Positions 42,858 to 52,379 of a stretch of 64,000 bases of DNA are shown here, piece by piece. Where the stretch lies: the NCBI RefSeq assembly GCF_014212175.1, contig NZ_JACJVR010000064.1, forward strand, positions 62,001 through 126,000, in the 5' to 3' direction. A program made the translations under genes and the position numbers. Below the pieces are notes generated by a model that was given only the letters and a program-made list of their open reading frames with translations, had not been told where the DNA came from and ran no database searches. This DNA comes from Cohnella xylanilytica. Lineage in GTDB: Bacteria > Bacillota > Bacilli > Paenibacillales > Paenibacillaceae. The number at the start of each line of letters is the position of its first letter. The first letter of the stretch is position 1.

Positions 42858-43766
42858 ATGTCGCTTAACGTTCACCAGCTCCATATCTTCTACACGGTCG
42901 CGGACCGGGGCAGCTTCTCTTCGGCGGCGCAGGCGCTGCACATGACCCAGCCCGCCGTCACGATGCAAATCCAGGCGCTGGAGGAGAGATTCGGCGTCAA
43001 GCTTCTGCTTCGGTCGACGAAGAAGCTGGAATTGACCGAAGCGGGACGCTGCCTGCTGCCTCAGGCGCGCAAGGCCGTCGAGCTGATGCGGGAGACCGAC
43101 GCGGTCATGGCCAAATATGTGGAAGACTTGAAGGGCCAGCTGAAGTTCGCCGCCAGCCTGACGATCGGCGAATACGTGCTGCCCCGCCTGCTCGGCCCGT
43201 TCCTGAAGCGTTACCCCGACATCTCGGTCAGCATGCGGGTGATGAACACGAGCGAGATCGTCGAGGAGATCGCCCACCACGGGCTCGTCTTCGGCTTGGT
43301 CGAAGCTCCGACGGACGATCCCGGGGTTCTCACCGAGCCCGTCATGAACGACGAGCTCGTCCTGATCGTTCCCGTGAGCCACCCGTTCGCTTCCCGCGAA
43401 GAGGTGACGATAGCCGAGGTCGCCAAAGAACCGCTCGTCCTTCGGGAGAGCGGCTCGGGGACGAGGCAGGTCATGGTGGAGGAGATGGAGCGGCACGGGG
43501 TGAAGGAAGACCAGCTTCGCATCGTCAGCGACTTCGGCAGCAACGGAGCGGTCAAGTCGGCGGTCGAAGCCGGGCTCGGCCTCAGCTTCCTGTCGGTATG
43601 GTCGATCAAGAACGAATCGGCTCTCGGCATCCTGAAGCCGGTTCGGATCGAAGGGGTCCGCTTCCGCCGGCAATTTTACGCCGTGCGGCCGAAGACGTCC
43701 GATTTGCCGCTGCATGCCGCCGTGCTACTAGAATACTTAAGGGGACTGACGAATGAATCGAGCTGA
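42858..43766 (+). CDS. LysR-family transcriptional regulator (CysL/CbbR-like)
   Basis: 302 residues. The N-terminal winged helix-turn-helix reads L-H-I-F-Y-T-V-A-D-R-G-S-F-S-S-A-A-Q-A-L, then M-T-Q-P-A-V-T-M-Q-I. The co-inducer domain (about 90-295) has L-P-R-L-L-G-P-F and R-E-S-G-S-G-T-R as in the CysL/CbbR branch. Target and inducer unknown; no sulfur or carbon-fixation genes adjoin it. It overlaps the downstream PHP gene by 14 bp, so the two are co-translated rather than divergent, unlike most LysR genes and their targets. Confidence 0.87.
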   Translation: MSLNVHQLHIFYTVADRGSFSSAAQALHMTQPAVTMQIQALEERFGVKLLLRSTKKLELTEAGRCLLPQARKAVELMRETDAVMAKYVEDLKGQLKFAASLTIGEYVLPRLLGPFLKRYPDISVSMRVMNTSEIVEEIAHHGLVFGLVEAPTDDPGVLTEPVMNDELVLIVPVSHPFASREEVTIAEVAKEPLVLRESGSGTRQVMVEEMERHGVKEDQLRIVSDFGSNGAVKSAVEAGLGLSFLSVWSIKNESALGILKPVRIEGVRFRRQFYAVRPKTSDLPLHAAVLLEYLRGLTNESS

Positions 43767-44601
43767 TTTGCATACGCATACGACGGCGTCGGACGGCGTT
43801 CACCGGCCGGCGGACAACGTCAAGATGGCGAAGGAAGCGGGCCTCGCCGCCATCGCGATCACCGACCACGACACGGTGGCCGGCATCGCGGAGGCGAAGG
43901 AGGCCGGCCGGCGCTGCGGCGTCGAAGTCGTGCCGGGCGTGGAGATCAGCACCTCGTACGAGGGAACCGAGATCCACGTGCTCGGCTACTATATCGACGT
44001 CGAGGATCCGACGCTGCTGCGCCGGCTCGTCTCCCAGCGGAACGTGCGCGACGCCCGCAACGAAGGAATCGTCGCGCGGCTGAACGAGCTGGGCATTCCG
44101 CTGACGATGGCGGAGGTCGCCGAGGCGGCCGGCCGCGAGCCGGGCATGGACGAGACTATCGGCCGGCCGCACATCGCGGAAGCGCTCGTCCGCCGGGGAG
44201 TCGTCGCGACGACCCAGGAGGCGTTCGACCGCTACTTGGCCAAAGGCAAGCCGGGTTACGTCGATCCGCCGCCGCGCATCTCGCCGCTGGAGGTGTTCGG
44301 GTGGATCCGCGAGGCCGGAGGGACGGCGATCGTCGCCCATCCCGGCCTGTACCGCAACGACGCGCTCGCCGAGAAGTTCCTGCTGGACGGGGCCGACGGG
44401 CTGGAGGCGTATCATTCGGACCACGGTCCCGAGGCGGAGCGGTACTTCCGGGAGCTGGCCGAGAAGCACGGCAAGCTGGCGACCGGAGGCTCCGACTTCC
44501 ACGGCGCCCGCAAGGGCAAGATCTATCACGGCGCGATCGGCAATCGGACCGTGGACGTCTCGGTTCTGGCGGAGCTCCGGCGGAGGAGCGCGCGCGGGTG
44601 A
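43753..44601 (+). CDS. PHP-domain phosphoesterase (RNase AM/TrpH-like)
   Basis: 282 residues with all PHP motifs: D-L-H-T-H-T-T-A-S-D-G, I-A-I-T-D-H-D-T-V-A-G, P-G-V-E-I-S, I-V-A-H-P-G and G-S-D-F-H-G. The family includes E. coli RNase AM (YciV/TrpH), a 5'-3' exonuclease for short oligonucleotides, and 3',5'-nucleoside bisphosphate phosphatases. Start ATG 43753 lies inside the LysR gene with AAGGGG upstream. A strong palindromic terminator follows. Confidence 0.88.
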   Translation: MNRADLHTHTTASDGVHRPADNVKMAKEAGLAAIAITDHDTVAGIAEAKEAGRRCGVEVVPGVEISTSYEGTEIHVLGYYIDVEDPTLLRRLVSQRNVRDARNEGIVARLNELGIPLTMAEVAEAAGREPGMDETIGRPHIAEALVRRGVVATTQEAFDRYLAKGKPGYVDPPPRISPLEVFGWIREAGGTAIVAHPGLYRNDALAEKFLLDGADGLEAYHSDHGPEAERYFRELAEKHGKLATGGSDFHGARKGKIYHGAIGNRTVDVSVLAELRRRSARG

Positions 44602-44645
44602 AGGCTCGTCCTACCGGCGGCCCGGGCCGCCGACGAATAGACCAT

Positions 44646-44675
44646 AAAGCCTCGCGGCCGGCCGCGAGGCTTTTT
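44646..44675. terminator. Bidirectional terminator between the PHP gene and rqcH
   Basis: A perfect 28-bp palindrome, AAAGCCTCGCGGCC plus its complement, with T/A tracts on both sides between convergent genes. Confidence 0.9.
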
Positions 44676-44682
44676 CCATCCC

Positions 44683-46551
44683 TTATACCTGCTTCACCGC
44701 GCTCGGCAGCGAACGGACGAGCGCTTCGTCCGGGGTGACGTACAGCGTCTTCTGCCCCTCGTAGATGACGAAGCCGGGCTTGGCGCCGCTCGGCTTGCGG
44801 ACGAGGCGGATGCGCGTGTAGTCGACCGGCACGCCGCTGGACTCCTTCGCCTTGCTGTAGTAGGCGGCGATCATGGCGGCCTCGTGCAGCGTCGCTTCGC
44901 CGAAGTCGGCGCCGCGGATGAGCACGTGCGAGCCGGGGATGTCCTTCGTGTGCAGCCACGTGTCCGTCGGCTGGCCGAGCCGGTTCGTGACATAATCGTT
45001 CTGCGTATTGTTCTTGCCCACGTAGATCGGAACGCCCTCGCTCGACGTGTAGCAGAGAATCGCGGGTCGGTCGCCCTTTCTCTTCTTCCCGTTCGCGCCC
45101 TTCCTGGAACCCCGGAACCGGATGTAACCCTGTTCGGTCAGCTCCTCGCGGATCTCCTCGATGTCGGCCGGAGTCGCCGTCTCGAGCCCCTGCAGCACCG
45201 ACTCCAGGTAGCGGATCTCCTCTTCGGCGCCTTCGATCTGCTCGGTGACGACCGCTCGGCTGTTCTTGAGCTTGTTGTACTTGCGGAAGTACTTCTGCGC
45301 GTTCTCCGTCGGCGTCAGCAGCGGGTCGAGCGGGATCGCGACCGTCGGCTGCTCTTCCTCGTAATAATCGACGACCTCGGCCGAGGCGTCGCCCCGCTTC
45401 ACCTGATGCAGGTGAGCCGTCAGCAGCTCGCCGAGCCGCCGGAAGCGGTCCGCCTCGTCGGCCTCGAGCAGCGTCTCGCGCAGCTTCTCCAGCTTCTTCT
45501 CGTTCTTCGCCGTCTCGTTCGCGAGCAGGCGCGCCAGATCGGTCGTCCGCTGCCGGACGAGATCCCTCTCCGCCTTGTCCCCGTAATAGACGTCCAGGCA
45601 CTCGTTCATCGTCCCGAACGAGCGCTCGGTCCCTTGCAGATGGGTGAGCCGCACCGCCGAGAAGGAAGTCCGCCCGTCCGGCGTCTCGATCATGGTCGGC
45701 TCGTAGCGGTGGCCGGCGAATTCGGCCATTAGACCGCGGAACGCCGGCCACAGGGAAGCCGCCTCGCCGCCCGCCCGATGGACGATCTCCTTGGCCAGCA
45801 GCGGGCTGACTCCCGAGAACGCGCCGACGAGCGCGCCGGCCAGCTCCTTAGGCGAGAGGTCCGTCCTGCCGCCGCCTTCACCGCCTTCGCCACCGCTTCC
45901 GGCGCCGCCACCGCTTCCTGCGACTCCTCCGTCGCGGTCCCCGCTGCCGTTACCTTTCCGCTCCGCTCTGCCTCCTGAGCCCTGCAGCGCCTTCTCCAGC
46001 TCCGCGGCGAACGCCGCTTCCCCGACGACGTCCAGCGGATTCGACTTGCCCTGCGGCGGAGGCGGCACGTAGGCCGTCCCCGGCATGACGACGCGATAGC
46101 TGCTGATGGCCGGCGTGACGTGGCGGATGCTGTCCAGGATCGTGCCGGACGCCGGATCGAGCAGGATCAGGTTGCTGTGCCGCCCCATGATCTCGAGCGC
46201 GAGCCGCTTGATCGACAAGTCCCCGAGCTCGTCGCGGTGCCGAATGTCGATCCAGACGATCCGCTCCATGCCGTCCTGGCGGATCTCCTCGATGATGCCG
46301 CCCTCGCAATGCTTGCGCAGCAGCATACAGAACATCGGAGGCTCCATCGGATTGGTCCACGGCTGCTCCGTATAGTGAATGCGGGGCAGCGAAGGATGGG
46401 CCGACAGCAGCAGCTTCCGGCCGAACCCCTGGCCCCGTACGTGAAGAACGATCTCGTTCTCCGTCGGCTGATAAATTTTATGAATGCGGGCGCCCTTCAG
46501 AGCTTGAAGCTCATGAACGAGCGCGCGGGTTACGATTCCGTCCAGCGACAT
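44683..46551 (-). CDS. rqcH: Ribosome quality-control protein RqcH (NFACT family, YloA/FbpA)
   Basis: 622 residues, about 50 more than B. subtilis YloA. NFACT-N (about 1-185), helix-hairpin-helix and coiled-coil middle with F-S-G-V-S-P-L-L-A-K-E, and NFACT-R (about 480-600) with W-L-H-T-K-D-I-P-G-S-H-V and K-P-S-G-A-K-P-G. RqcH adds alanine tails to nascent chains on stalled 50S subunits. Residues 191-229 are an almost pure Gly/Ser/charged insertion absent from the Bacillus protein. The D-R pair needed for tRNA binding in B. subtilis appears as Glu96-Arg97 (G-M-E-R-I). ATG 46551 chosen with GGGAG upstream. Divergent from yloB. Confidence 0.93.
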   Translation of the reverse strand: MSLDGIVTRALVHELQALKGARIHKIYQPTENEIVLHVRGQGFGRKLLLSAHPSLPRIHYTEQPWTNPMEPPMFCMLLRKHCEGGIIEEIRQDGMERIVWIDIRHRDELGDLSIKRLALEIMGRHSNLILLDPASGTILDSIRHVTPAISSYRVVMPGTAYVPPPPQGKSNPLDVVGEAAFAAELEKALQGSGGRAERKGNGSGDRDGGVAGSGGGAGSGGEGGEGGGRTDLSPKELAGALVGAFSGVSPLLAKEIVHRAGGEAASLWPAFRGLMAEFAGHRYEPTMIETPDGRTSFSAVRLTHLQGTERSFGTMNECLDVYYGDKAERDLVRQRTTDLARLLANETAKNEKKLEKLRETLLEADEADRFRRLGELLTAHLHQVKRGDASAEVVDYYEEEQPTVAIPLDPLLTPTENAQKYFRKYNKLKNSRAVVTEQIEGAEEEIRYLESVLQGLETATPADIEEIREELTEQGYIRFRGSRKGANGKKRKGDRPAILCYTSSEGVPIYVGKNNTQNDYVTNRLGQPTDTWLHTKDIPGSHVLIRGADFGEATLHEAAMIAAYYSKAKESSGVPVDYTRIRLVRKPSGAKPGFVIYEGQKTLYVTPDEALVRSLPSAVKQV

Positions 46552-46745
46552 CTTGTGGTTACTCCCGGTAATAGGCGAAATTCGGAACGATTTCCGTTCT
46601 CCTATGATGCCACAGTTGCCGTCAAAGGGAAAGGGCCGGCCGATTCGGCCGATTCGGACGAGGGGGGATATTTCCCGGCTTGTCTGAATACACATAGGGG
46701 AGAACGGCTGTCCTGCCGACGGCGGACGGCGATTTGCGGGAGGGG

Positions 46746-49577
46746 ATGACCGTCGTGGAAGGGAAGGCTTGGCACCAGTTAACCGAGAACGAATTGGCGT
46801 CGGCGCTTGGCACGGACGCCAAGGGAGGGTTAAGCCCGGAGGAGGCGGCGCGCCGGCTGCGCGACCGCGGACCGAACGAATTGTCGGAACGGCAAGGCGA
46901 GTCGCCCATCAAGCTGTTCATTAATCAGTTCAAAGATTTCATGGTGCTCGTGCTGGCGGGGGCGACCGTCATCTCGGGCTTGCTCGGGGAGATGCTCGAC
47001 GCGCTCACGATCATCGCCATCATCGTGCTGAACGGGGTGCTGGGCTTCTTCCAGGAATACCGGGCCGAGAAGTCGCTGAAGGCGCTCAAGGAGCTGTCGG
47101 CTCCGTCGGCCAAGACGATCCGGGGAGGCTCGATGGTCGTCGTGCCGGCGAAGGAGCTCGTGCCGGGCGACCTCGTCCTGCTCGAGAGCGGGGACCGCGT
47201 GCCGGCCGACCTGCGGCTGATCGAGAGCAACCAGTGCACGATCGAGGAGGCGGCGCTGACCGGGGAGTCCGTGCCGGTCGTCAAGACGGCTGCGCCGATC
47301 GACTCTCCCGAGCTTCCGCTCGGCGACCGGAAGAACTGCGGCTATCTCGGGACGATGGTCACCCGGGGCACGGCCAAGGGCATCGTCGTCATGACGGGAA
47401 TGGGCACGGAGATGGGCAAAATCGCCGGGCTCATCCAGCAGACGGAGGAAGCGGAGACGCCTCTGCAGCGGCGGCTGGAGCAGCTGGGCAAGATCCTGAT
47501 CGTCCTGGCGCTGGCGCTGACCGTCGTCGTCGTGCTCGCCGGGGTGCTGCACGGGCAGCCGGTCTACGGCATGTTCCTCGCGGGCGTCAGCCTGGCGGTG
47601 GCGGCGATCCCGGAAGGGCTACCGGCCATCGTCACGATCGCTCTCGCGCTCGGCGTCCAGCGGATGATCAAGCGGCGGGCGATCGTGAGGAAGCTTCCGT
47701 CCGTCGAGACGCTCGGCTGCGCGTCCGTCATCTGCTCGGATAAGACGGGGACGCTGACCCAGAACAAGATGACCGTCACCCGGCTGTGGGTCGGGGGCAG
47801 GCGGCTGGACGTCACGGGCGAAGGCTACGAGCCGATCGGGCAGTTCCTGGCGAACGGCCGCGCGGTCGAGGCGAAGAGCGACGCGGGTCTCCGCCGGCTG
47901 ACGCAGATCGCGGCGCTGTGCAACAACGCCGAGCTGGCCCAGGACGAGAGAGGGGAAGACGCCCGCAAAAAGAAGACGGCCAAAGAATCCGAAGCCGCGG
48001 CCTCCTCCGGATGGAACGTCAAAGGCGATCCGACCGAAGGCGCGCTGCTCGTGCTGGCCGGCAAGTCGGGCGCGTCGCGCCCGTCGCTCGAAGCGCTGTA
48101 CCCGCGCGTCAAGGAATTCCCGTTCGACGCGGAGCGCAAGCGGATGTCCGTGCTCGTCTCCCATCAGGGCGGCAAGCTGATCTGCACGAAGGGCGCGCCC
48201 GACCTGCTCGTCGACCGGTGCGCGTACGTGCTCTGGGAAGGGAACGTCGTGCCGTTCACCGGAACGCTCAAGACGAAGGTGCTGCAGGCGAACGAAGCGA
48301 TGGCGCAGGACGCGCTGCGCGTGCTGGGCTTCGCCTACCGCGACGTTCGCTCCCACGAGTCGTGCGAGTCCGAGGACCAGGCCGAGAACGGCCTCATCTT
48401 CGTCGGCCTCGCCGGCATGATCGATCCGCCGCGCCGCGAGGTGTTCGACGCCATCGTCAAGTGCCGGCAGGCGGGCATCAAGACGGTCATGATCACCGGC
48501 GACCACCGCACGACCGCCGAGGCGATCGCCCGCGAGCTCGGCATTCTGCCGAAGGGCGGGCGCGTGCTCAGCGGGGCGGACCTGTCGGCGATGGACGACG
48601 GAGAGCTCGACAAGCTGGCCGACGACGTATACGTGTACGCCCGCGTCTCTCCGGAGCATAAGCTGCGCATCGTGCAATCCCTTCAGAGGAAGGGGCACGT
48701 CGTGGCGATGACCGGCGACGGCGTCAACGACGCTCCGGCGGTCAAGGCGGCCGACATCGGCATCGCCATGGGCATCACCGGCACCGACGTGACGAAGGAG
48801 GCGTCGTCGCTCGTGCTGGCCGACGACAACTTCGCGTCGATCGTCGCGGCGGTGGAGGAAGGGCGGGGCATCTACGAGAACATCCGCAAGTTCATCCGCT
48901 ACTTGCTCGCCTCCAACGTCGGGGAGATTCTCGTCATGTTCTTCGCCATGCTGCTGGCCATGCCGCTGCCGCTCGTTCCGATCCAGATTCTGTGGGTGAA
49001 CCTGGTGACGGACGGCCTTCCGGCGATGGCCCTCGGCGTCGACCAGGCGGAGAGCGACCTGATGCGCCAGAAGCCCCGTTCCGCCAAGGAGAACATCTTC
49101 GCCCGCCGGCTCGGGTGGAAGATTATCAGCCGCGGCGTTCTGATCGGCCTGTGCACGCTGGCCGCGTTCGTGCTGACGCTCGGCGGGCTGAAGGGAGAAG
49201 GCGCCCAGCTCGTTCACGCGCAGTCGGTCGCGTTCGCCACGCTCGTGCTCGCCCAGCTCATCCACGTGTTCGACTGCCGCAGCTCCCGCTCGATTTTCCA
49301 CCGGCGGTTCTTCGAGAACAAGTTCCTGGTGCTGGCCGTGCTGTCGTCGCTGCTTCTGCTGCTCGCCGTCCTGTACGTCGAACCGCTGCAGCCCGTGTTC
49401 AAGACCGTTCCGCTCACCCTGCGGGATTGGGCGCTCGTCTTCGTCGCGGCCGGCATTCCGACCTTCCTGATGGGCATCGGCAGCGTGTGGGGCTCGTCCC
49501 GCCGGCGCCGCCGCACGACGAACCGCATCTCGTACGGCAGCAGCGGCGGCAATCGCGCCCGTCCTATCGCCCGTTGA
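46746..49577 (+). CDS. yloB: Calcium-transporting P-type ATPase (YloB/SERCA type)
   Basis: 943 residues. P-type ATPase features: phosphorylation site D-K-T-G-T-L-T (I-C-S-D-K-T-G-T), T-G-E-S actuator loop, K-G-A-P nucleotide site, M-I-T-G-D and T-G-D-G-V-N-D-A-P hinge, with the transport motif P-E-G-L-P-A and N-L-V-T-D-G of P2A pumps. Exports Ca2+ at the cost of ATP. ATG 46746 is very close to GGGAGGGG; GTG 46755 has ideal spacing and may be the true start. An Arg-rich tail ends the protein. The last 14 bp overlap the convergent tatA gene. Confidence 0.93.
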   Translation: MTVVEGKAWHQLTENELASALGTDAKGGLSPEEAARRLRDRGPNELSERQGESPIKLFINQFKDFMVLVLAGATVISGLLGEMLDALTIIAIIVLNGVLGFFQEYRAEKSLKALKELSAPSAKTIRGGSMVVVPAKELVPGDLVLLESGDRVPADLRLIESNQCTIEEAALTGESVPVVKTAAPIDSPELPLGDRKNCGYLGTMVTRGTAKGIVVMTGMGTEMGKIAGLIQQTEEAETPLQRRLEQLGKILIVLALALTVVVVLAGVLHGQPVYGMFLAGVSLAVAAIPEGLPAIVTIALALGVQRMIKRRAIVRKLPSVETLGCASVICSDKTGTLTQNKMTVTRLWVGGRRLDVTGEGYEPIGQFLANGRAVEAKSDAGLRRLTQIAALCNNAELAQDERGEDARKKKTAKESEAAASSGWNVKGDPTEGALLVLAGKSGASRPSLEALYPRVKEFPFDAERKRMSVLVSHQGGKLICTKGAPDLLVDRCAYVLWEGNVVPFTGTLKTKVLQANEAMAQDALRVLGFAYRDVRSHESCESEDQAENGLIFVGLAGMIDPPRREVFDAIVKCRQAGIKTVMITGDHRTTAEAIARELGILPKGGRVLSGADLSAMDDGELDKLADDVYVYARVSPEHKLRIVQSLQRKGHVVAMTGDGVNDAPAVKAADIGIAMGITGTDVTKEASSLVLADDNFASIVAAVEEGRGIYENIRKFIRYLLASNVGEILVMFFAMLLAMPLPLVPIQILWVNLVTDGLPAMALGVDQAESDLMRQKPRSAKENIFARRLGWKIISRGVLIGLCTLAAFVLTLGGLKGEGAQLVHAQSVAFATLVLAQLIHVFDCRSSRSIFHRRFFENKFLVLAVLSSLLLLLAVLYVEPLQPVFKTVPLTLRDWALVFVAAGIPTFLMGIGSVWGSSRRRRRTTNRISYGSSGGNRARPIAR

Positions 49578-49773
49578 TCTCTTCGATTCTCGCTTCGATT
49601 CTCGCAGGCTCTTCGTCCGCCCGGTCGTCCGCGATTCCCTTCGTGGAATTGCGGAACTCCCGCAGCGTGTCGCCGAACGCCCGGCCCAGCAGCGGGAGCT
49701 TCGCCGGCCCGAAGACGATCAGCGCGATCGCGAGAATAATGATCAAGCCGGATACGCCGATGTTGTTGAACAT
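49564..49773 (-). CDS. tatA: Twin-arginine translocase subunit TatA/TatE
   Basis: 69 residues: one membrane helix (about 6-22), the F-G-P-A-K-L-P hinge, an amphipathic helix ([12 protein letters not shown]) and a charged tail, all standard for TatA. It forms the translocation pore with TatC. An excellent Shine-Dalgarno (AAGGAGGTGATC) precedes the ATG. Last gene of the minus-strand dehydrogenase-tat operon. Its 3' end overlaps yloB convergently by 14 bp. Confidence 0.94.
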   Translation of the reverse strand: MFNNIGVSGLIIILAIALIVFGPAKLPLLGRAFGDTLREFRNSTKGIADDRADEEPARIEARIEEINGR

Positions 49774-49791
49774 GGGATCACCTCCTTCGCG

Positions 49792-49820
49792 GCCGCTCCT
49801 ATTCGGGAGCGGCTTTACTT
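49792..49820 (+). terminator. Plus-strand terminator beyond tatA, probably for yloB
   Basis: GCCGCTCC (49792-49799) pairs with GGAGCGGC (49806-49813), then TTTACTT on the plus strand. On the minus strand there is no T-tract, so it would not stop the tat operon. The nearest plus-strand gene is yloB, 215 bp upstream. Confidence 0.6.
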
Positions 49821-49889
49821 ATCGTTGTTCGCGGGCGTGCGCCGAGGCGGCGGGAGTGGATGAACGGCGGGCGCCCCTCTTATCCGCGG

Positions 49890-50642
49890 CTAGGCCGTCT
49901 GGGCCGACAGCCGCTCCCTGCGCCGGTAATACCGCGTCGAGACGAACGCCCCGAGCTCGAACAACAGAATGAGCGGCAGCGTCACCGCCAGGTGCGAGAC
50001 GAAGTCCGGGGGAGAGATGCACGAGCCGACGACGGCCAGGCCGACGTAAGCGTACTTGCGCGCCCGCTTGACCGAAGCCGGCGACAGCAGGCCGAGCCGG
50101 GTCAGGAACAGCAGCGCGAGCGGCATCTCGAAGGCGATCCCCATCGGGAAGAGGAAGCTCAGAATAAACGTCACGTAGTGGCGGATTCCGTATACCTCCT
50201 CCGCTCCGATGCTCTCGTTCAGCCGCATCATGAAGCGGATCATCATCGGCAGCCCGACCGTATACCCGAACGCGATCCCGCAGAGGAAGAGCAAGAACGA
50301 GGCCGGCACGAACAGCAGCGTCGTCCTCGCCTCCTTCTCCGTCAGCCCGGGTCTCGCGAACGCCCAGACGTGATACAGGGCGAACGGCAGCGTCAGCACG
50401 CCGCCGATCAGAACCGCGCACTTCATATAGACGATCAGCCCGTCGGACAGGGAGAAGACGCTCCAATCGATCCGGATATCGCCCGTATGCCGCTTCAGGA
50501 AGCCGAGCAGCCGCGGGGAGGCCCAGAAGCCGGCGGCCAGCGACGCCAGGAACCACAGCCCGACGAAGATGAGCCGCTTGCGCAGCTCGGCCAGATGCTT
50601 GAGCCACTCGACCGGCGCCGCCGAGCCTTCCCCGCCGCTCAC
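49890..50642 (-). CDS. tatC: Twin-arginine translocase subunit TatC
   Basis: 250 residues with six hydrophobic segments. Conserved points: H-L-A-E-L-R-K-R-L at the N-terminus, the Y-H-V-W-A-F-A-R-P-G-L-T-E-K-E loop, and S-P-P-D-F-V-S-H late in the protein. TatC recognises twin-arginine signals. The GTG start overlaps the stop of the GMC oxidoreductase gene by 4 bp (GTGA), so the translocase is translationally coupled to its probable substrate. A 116-bp gap separates it from tatA. Confidence 0.92.
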   Translation of the reverse strand: MSGGEGSAAPVEWLKHLAELRKRLIFVGLWFLASLAAGFWASPRLLGFLKRHTGDIRIDWSVFSLSDGLIVYMKCAVLIGGVLTLPFALYHVWAFARPGLTEKEARTTLLFVPASFLLFLCGIAFGYTVGLPMMIRFMMRLNESIGAEEVYGIRHYVTFILSFLFPMGIAFEMPLALLFLTRLGLLSPASVKRARKYAYVGLAVVGSCISPPDFVSHLAVTLPLILLFELGAFVSTRYYRRRERLSAQTA

Positions 50643-52360
50643 GCGAGGGAACCGCCCTTCTGCAGATACTTCAGCACGCCTTCCGCCGCCCGGTACGAGA
50701 GGGCCCCGACCGTCGCCGTCGGATTGTATCCGCTGTTGTGCCCGAAGACGGACGCCCCGCAGACGAAGACGTTCTCCGCGTCCCACATCTGCAGATAGCT
50801 GTTGACGACGGAATCCCCGGGATCGGACCCCATGATCGTGCCGCCCGTGTTATGCGTCGATTGGTACGGCACGATGTTGTAGGTAGACAGCTTGTCGTTC
50901 ATCTCCGTCTTCGCGGCGCCCATCTGGTCGGCGATCTCCTTCGTCTTCGCCGCCAAAAACTTGACGAGCTCCTTGTCCTGGTCTTCGAAGTCGAACGTCA
51001 TGCGGACGAGCGGGCGTCCCAGCGAATCCTTGTACGTCGGATCCAGGTCGAGGTAATGGTGCCGCCAAGGCATGCAGGAGCCTTGGGCGGACACCTTCAG
51101 CACCCGGTTGGCGTATTTGATCGACGCCTGCTTGAATGCCGCGCCCCATGCGGGCGTTCCGGCAGGGGTCGGATTGTACTCGATCGGGCGAAGGCCCGTC
51201 TGCGTGAAGCTGATATTCGCCCCGTGAAGGAACTTCAGGTCCGTATGGTCGAAGTTGTCGCCGTTGAAGTCGTCGAGCACCGCTCCGAGCGCGCCGGCGC
51301 CCATGAACGTGCTGAATTCCTTGTCCTCGTAAAAAGCGGCGGTGCTGGCCCCGTTCACTTGATAGCAGTAGTTTTTGCCGACGACGCCGGACTGCGTCTT
51401 CGGGTCGTAGGGCTTGCCGAGCTTGGACAGCAGCAGCGTCCGGACGTTGTTGAACACGTAGCTGGCCATGACGACGACTTCGGCCGGCTGGATGTATTCC
51501 TCGCCCGTCGGCATGTGCACGTACCGGACGCCGGACGCCTTCTTGCCGTCGTGAACGATCTCGGTCACGTTGGCATACGTGCGCAGGTCCAGCTTGCCGG
51601 TGTTCTGCGCGACCGGGATGACGGTGACGCACGGATCGGCCTTCGCGCCGTATTCGCAGCCGAACCGCTCGCAGAACCCGCAATATTGGCAGGCGGCCCG
51701 CTCGATGCCGTCCGGGTTCTTGTAATTGACCGACAGGTTGGCCGAAGGCATCCGGTACGGATGGTAGCCGAGCTTCTTGGCGGCCTCGACGAACAGCTTC
51801 ATCCCGGGCGTCTCCTTCATCGGAGCCGTCGGGAACGGCTTGGACATCTTGCCGACGTGCTCGGTCGTCGTCGGGTCGCCGGAGATGCCGGCCATCTGCT
51901 CCCACTTGACGAAGTACGGCTCCAGCTCGTCGTACGTGATGCCCCAGTCGTGCAGCGTCATTCCGTCCGGGATCTTGGACTTGCCGTACCGCTCGACCGT
52001 CTTCGTCCGGATCTGGAAGTCGTACGGAAGGAAGCGGAAATATTGGCCGTTCCAGTGAACGCCGGCGCCTCCCAGCCCGTCGCCGAGCAGGAAGGAGCCG
52101 TACGAGCGCATCGGCAGCGCGGCGATCTTCTCGTTGTTGCGGTACGTGACCGTCTCCTTCGACAAATCCTGCATCAGCTCGTAGCGGTTCGCGTAACGCA
52201 GCTCGTCGTGGACGTGATAGTAGTCGGAGGTCGTGCGCATCTTGCCCCGTTCCAGCCCGACGACGCTGTGGCCGGCCTTGGTCAGTTCGGCCGCGATGAC
52301 GCCGCCCACCCAGCCCATGCCGACGACGACGACGTCCGTCTTCGGTAATTTGGTAGCCAT
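50639..52360 (-). CDS. GMC-family FAD oxidoreductase (gluconate 2-dehydrogenase large-subunit type)
   Basis: 573 residues. The N-terminal Rossmann motif appears as V-V-G-M-G-W-V-G-G, with E-R-G for the FAD ribose. G-G-A-G-V-H-W-N-G and the cysteine cluster C-Q-Y-C-G-F-C-E-R-F-G-C follow, the latter as in membrane-bound gluconate/sorbitol dehydrogenase flavosubunits. The C-terminal H-N-T-G-G-T and H-N-S-G-Y-N-P-T-A-T carry the catalytic histidine and asparagine. It probably oxidises a sugar or sugar acid outside the membrane. It has no signal peptide, so it is probably carried by its partner through Tat. AAGGAGGG precedes the ATG. The cytochrome c subunit of the classical enzyme is missing nearby. 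Confidence 0.88.
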   Translation of the reverse strand: MATKLPKTDVVVVGMGWVGGVIAAELTKAGHSVVGLERGKMRTTSDYYHVHDELRYANRYELMQDLSKETVTYRNNEKIAALPMRSYGSFLLGDGLGGAGVHWNGQYFRFLPYDFQIRTKTVERYGKSKIPDGMTLHDWGITYDELEPYFVKWEQMAGISGDPTTTEHVGKMSKPFPTAPMKETPGMKLFVEAAKKLGYHPYRMPSANLSVNYKNPDGIERAACQYCGFCERFGCEYGAKADPCVTVIPVAQNTGKLDLRTYANVTEIVHDGKKASGVRYVHMPTGEEYIQPAEVVVMASYVFNNVRTLLLSKLGKPYDPKTQSGVVGKNYCYQVNGASTAAFYEDKEFSTFMGAGALGAVLDDFNGDNFDHTDLKFLHGANISFTQTGLRPIEYNPTPAGTPAWGAAFKQASIKYANRVLKVSAQGSCMPWRHHYLDLDPTYKDSLGRPLVRMTFDFEDQDKELVKFLAAKTKEIADQMGAAKTEMNDKLSTYNIVPYQSTHNTGGTIMGSDPGDSVVNSYLQMWDAENVFVCGASVFGHNSGYNPTATVGALSYRAAEGVLKYLQKGGSLA

Positions 52361-52379
52361 CTCCGTAACGCCCTCCTTG

